From the NCBI GenBank assembly GCA_025966355.1, contig JAICWZ010000108.1, forward strand, positions 1-6,741: a stretch of 6,741 nucleotides of DNA, read 5' to 3'. Source of the stretch: Thermomicrobiaceae bacterium (lineage in GTDB: Bacteria > Chloroflexota > Chloroflexia > Thermomicrobiales > Thermomicrobiaceae). This document shows, in pieces, positions 5,710 to 6,741 of the stretch. The stretch's first letter is position 1. Each line of letters starts with the position of its first letter. The notes under the pieces were generated by a model, which saw only the letters and a list, made by a program, of their open reading frames with translations, did not search any database and was not told the DNA's origin. The position numbers and the translations under genes are program-made.

Positions 5710-5863
5710 CGGGCAAGCCGATTCGGCCGTCGTTTTTGCCCGCGCGACTCGCTTTTCCGCACGCATGCATACACGCGGAGTCACGTGGCTACCGGCCGGA
5801 TCGCTGACGAACTGGGCACGTATTTTCGGAGGACTCCACACGCGCGGGGGCACCTGGCCCGCG
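5710..5863 (+). promoter_or_regulatory. Candidate structured 5' leader RNA (possible riboswitch or protein-binding leader)
   Basis: Three perfect stem sets lie in series. First, CGGGCAA 5710-5716 pairs with TTGCCCG 5736-5742, enclosing an inner hairpin GCCG/CGGC (5717-5727). Second, GGAGTC 5777-5782 pairs with GACTCC 5832-5837, continued directly by ACGTG 5783-5787 with CACGT 5817-5821, with a 10-base bulge on the 3' side; a wobble-containing CCGG/CTGG (5792-5795 with 5812-5815) lies inside. Third, CGCGGG 5843-5848 pairs with CCCGCG 5858-5863. No known riboswitch consensus was recognised. Function is inferred only from position and stem density. Confidence 0.4.
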
Positions 5864-5887
5864 GGGTCGTTCGAGGCAATCCCCAGC

Positions 5888-5894
5888 GAGGAGG
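5888..5894 (+). promoter_or_regulatory. Ribosome binding site of the iron-sulfur oxidoreductase gene
   Basis: GAGGAGG lies 12 bases before ATG 5907, slightly longer spacing than usual. No other in-frame start exists close upstream, and the family N-terminus begins here, so the start is well supported. The element CGGGCC just after it (5896-5901) can pair with GGCCCG at 5856-5861, which would enclose the site in a loop. Confidence 0.65.
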
Positions 5895-5906
5895 CCGGGC
5901 CGACAG

Positions 5907-6741
5907 ATGACGGTAAAGGCTGAAACCAAGCTCGTTACGCTCAAGATCAACAATCAGGACGTGACGGTTCCCGACGGCACGACGATTCTCGAGGCGTGCC
6001 AGCTCGAAGGCATCGAAGTCCCGAACCTCTGTTTCCAGCCGCTGCTCCGGCCCTGGGGTTCGTGCCGTGTCTGCACCGTCGAAATTCTTGGTCGACGCGG
6101 TGGGCTGGTCGAATCATGCGCCGCGCAAGTGCGCGAGGGCATGGAAGTGCTCACGCATTCGCCGGAAGTGCTCGAATCGCGCCAATTCCTCTTGCAGATG
6201 TATTTGATCGACCATGCGCTCGATTGCCCGACCTGCGACAAATCGGGCGAATGCTATCTTCAGGACAACACCTATCTGCACAACGTCCAGATCAGCCCCT
6301 ATCAGCGACCCAAGCTCGCCCAGCAGTATGACCATCTGAGCGACCTGATCGATTACAAATGGGATCGCTGCATTATCTGTGCGCGCTGCACGCGCGTCTG
6401 CGATGAAGTCATCGGCGTTACCGCTATCGAGATGCTCAAACGAGGGCTAGAGGCCTCGATCGGTCCGGCCTATGGCCTGGACTTGATGGATACGACCTGC
6501 ATCAACTGTGGCATGTGTATCGCGGTCTGCCCGGTGGGCGCGATGACCGATCGCAAGTTCGCCCATCACCCGTGGGAACTCGATGCGACCGAGACGATCT
6601 GCGGTTTTTGCGACGTCGGCTGTACGCTCAACGTCGAGCACAACCGCGGCCTCGTCCGTCGAGTCTCGCATCTCTGGGATCGCGGCGTCAATTACGGCTA
6701 CACCTGCGAGCGCGGCAAGTGGGGCTACGAACAGGTGCAAC
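5907..6741 (+). CDS. NuoG/FdhA-type iron-sulfur molybdopterin oxidoreductase, N-terminal 278 residues (3' end outside the window)
   Basis: The frame starts at ATG 5907 and is open to the window edge. It shows an ordered electron wire. A [2Fe-2S] ferredoxin domain has Cys42, 53, 56 and 71 (CX10CX2CX14C). A His-Cys3 cluster follows with His103, Cys107, 110 and 116 (HALDCPTCDKSGEC). Two [4Fe-4S] quartets are Cys155/158/161/165 and Cys198/201/204/208 (CINCGMCIAVCPVGA). Last is the entry of the molybdopterin domain with Cys232, 235, 239 and 267 (CX2CX3CX27C). This order is that of NAD-linked formate dehydrogenase alpha subunits and of complex I NuoG. Classical NuoG lacks most of the second ferredoxin quartet, so an FdhA-like enzyme or NuoG paralogue is favoured. 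The residues deciding substrate (Cys or Sec at the Mo/W, active-site His/Arg) lie beyond the edge. No membrane segment or Tat signal is seen, so it is cytoplasmic. It stands first in its transcription unit, after a long structured leader, with no nuoE/nuoF-like gene upstream in the window. Confidence 0.92.
   Translation, partial: MTVKAETKLVTLKINNQDVTVPDGTTILEACQLEGIEVPNLCFQPLLRPWGSCRVCTVEILGRRGGLVESCAAQVREGMEVLTHSPEVLESRQFLLQMYLIDHALDCPTCDKSGECYLQDNTYLHNVQISPYQRPKLAQQYDHLSDLIDYKWDRCIICARCTRVCDEVIGVTAIEMLKRGLEASIGPAYGLDLMDTTCINCGMCIAVCPVGAMTDRKFAHHPWELDATETICGFCDVGCTLNVEHNRGLVRRVSHLWDRGVNYGYTCERGKWGYEQVQ

Larger units (their letters stand above)
5584..5906. other. Divergent intergenic region with structured leader
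   Basis: This 323-base stretch separates the unknown membrane gene from the iron-sulfur oxidoreductase and contains no convincing gene. The left part (5589-5644) has nested dyads: GTCATG 5604-5609 with CATGAC 5639-5644, and AAAAGC 5610-5615 with GCTTTT 5620-5625. The middle holds a promoter-like site and a TGTGA-N6-ACACA dyad. From 5707 onward comes a GC-rich leader with several stems. The short open frames inside it have no ribosome binding site or recognisable protein character. Confidence 0.7.

Noticed and set aside
5399..5853. Short open frames in the divergent intergenic region (for example 5589-5807 plus, 5534-5770 and 5629-5853 minus)
   Set aside because: They overlap one another on both strands, lack ribosome binding sites, and give Arg/Ser/Pro-rich low-information peptides.
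5707..5906. Assignment of the leader to a known riboswitch class such as the Moco RNA motif
   Set aside because: I could not match a consensus core by eye, and the gene type alone is not evidence. A covariance-model search would decide it.
1..6741. CRISPR array, tRNA or rRNA genes, insertion sequence with transposase
   Set aside because: No regularly spaced direct repeats, no cloverleaf with a TTCRA-type T arm, no rRNA stretch and no transposase-like translation were seen on either strand.

Overview
The window is a moderately GC-rich (by eye about 60%) piece of bacterial chromosome with ordinary dense gene packing. It holds four recognisable functional blocks plus one unknown protein. Codon use is GC-rich at third positions throughout, and no gene stands out as foreign. 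The gene complement and the style of the proteins and repeats recall Chloroflexota, perhaps Thermomicrobia-like lineages. That placement is recognition from memory and is not demonstrated here.

Layout. Positions 2-427 (+) hold the tail of a protein with a universal-stress-protein (USP) fold, whose 5' part is off the window. It overlaps by one base a single-domain RCK_N (TrkA-N) protein (427-852, +), which is followed after 17 bases by a full RCK_N/RCK_C TrkA protein (870-1526, +). These three form one operon that ends in a rho-independent terminator (1563-1597). The pattern suggests the regulatory side of a potassium or cation transport unit. The USP domain may be the cytoplasmic tail of an APC-type transporter lying upstream. 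The convergent gap 1527-1715 carries a perfect 13-bp GC-rich hairpin of a dispersed-repeat type and a degenerate second copy.

On the minus strand lie a Glu/Leu/Phe/Val-type glutamate dehydrogenase (1716-2999), the GatB subunit of the Asp-tRNA(Asn)/Glu-tRNA(Gln) amidotransferase (3127-4590 or 4608), and an unrecognised protein with one membrane segment and a coiled coil (4849-5583). gatB is its own transcription unit. It has a perfect extended -10 (TGCTATAAT) just upstream and a strong hairpin-plus-T-tract terminator just downstream. Between gatB and the unknown gene is a roughly 100-bp imperfect inverted repeat that looks like a non-autonomous dispersed element.

From 5907 (+) to the window edge runs the N-terminal 278 residues of an iron-sulfur-rich molybdopterin oxidoreductase of the NuoG/FdhA superfamily. 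In order it shows a [2Fe-2S] domain, a His-Cys3 cluster, two full ferredoxin-type [4Fe-4S] quartets and the start of the Mo/W-bis-MGD domain with its own [4Fe-4S] site. It is preceded by a 323-base divergent intergenic region. That region has an extended -10-like site and a leader of about 200 nt rich in nested inverted repeats, including two mutually exclusive GC-rich pairings next to the ribosome binding site. This candidate regulatory leader is the least explained part of the window.

The window as a whole links central nitrogen metabolism (gdh), translation fidelity (gatB), ion homeostasis (RCK/USP) and electron transfer (NuoG/FdhA-like), but these are neighbouring transcription units and not one pathway.
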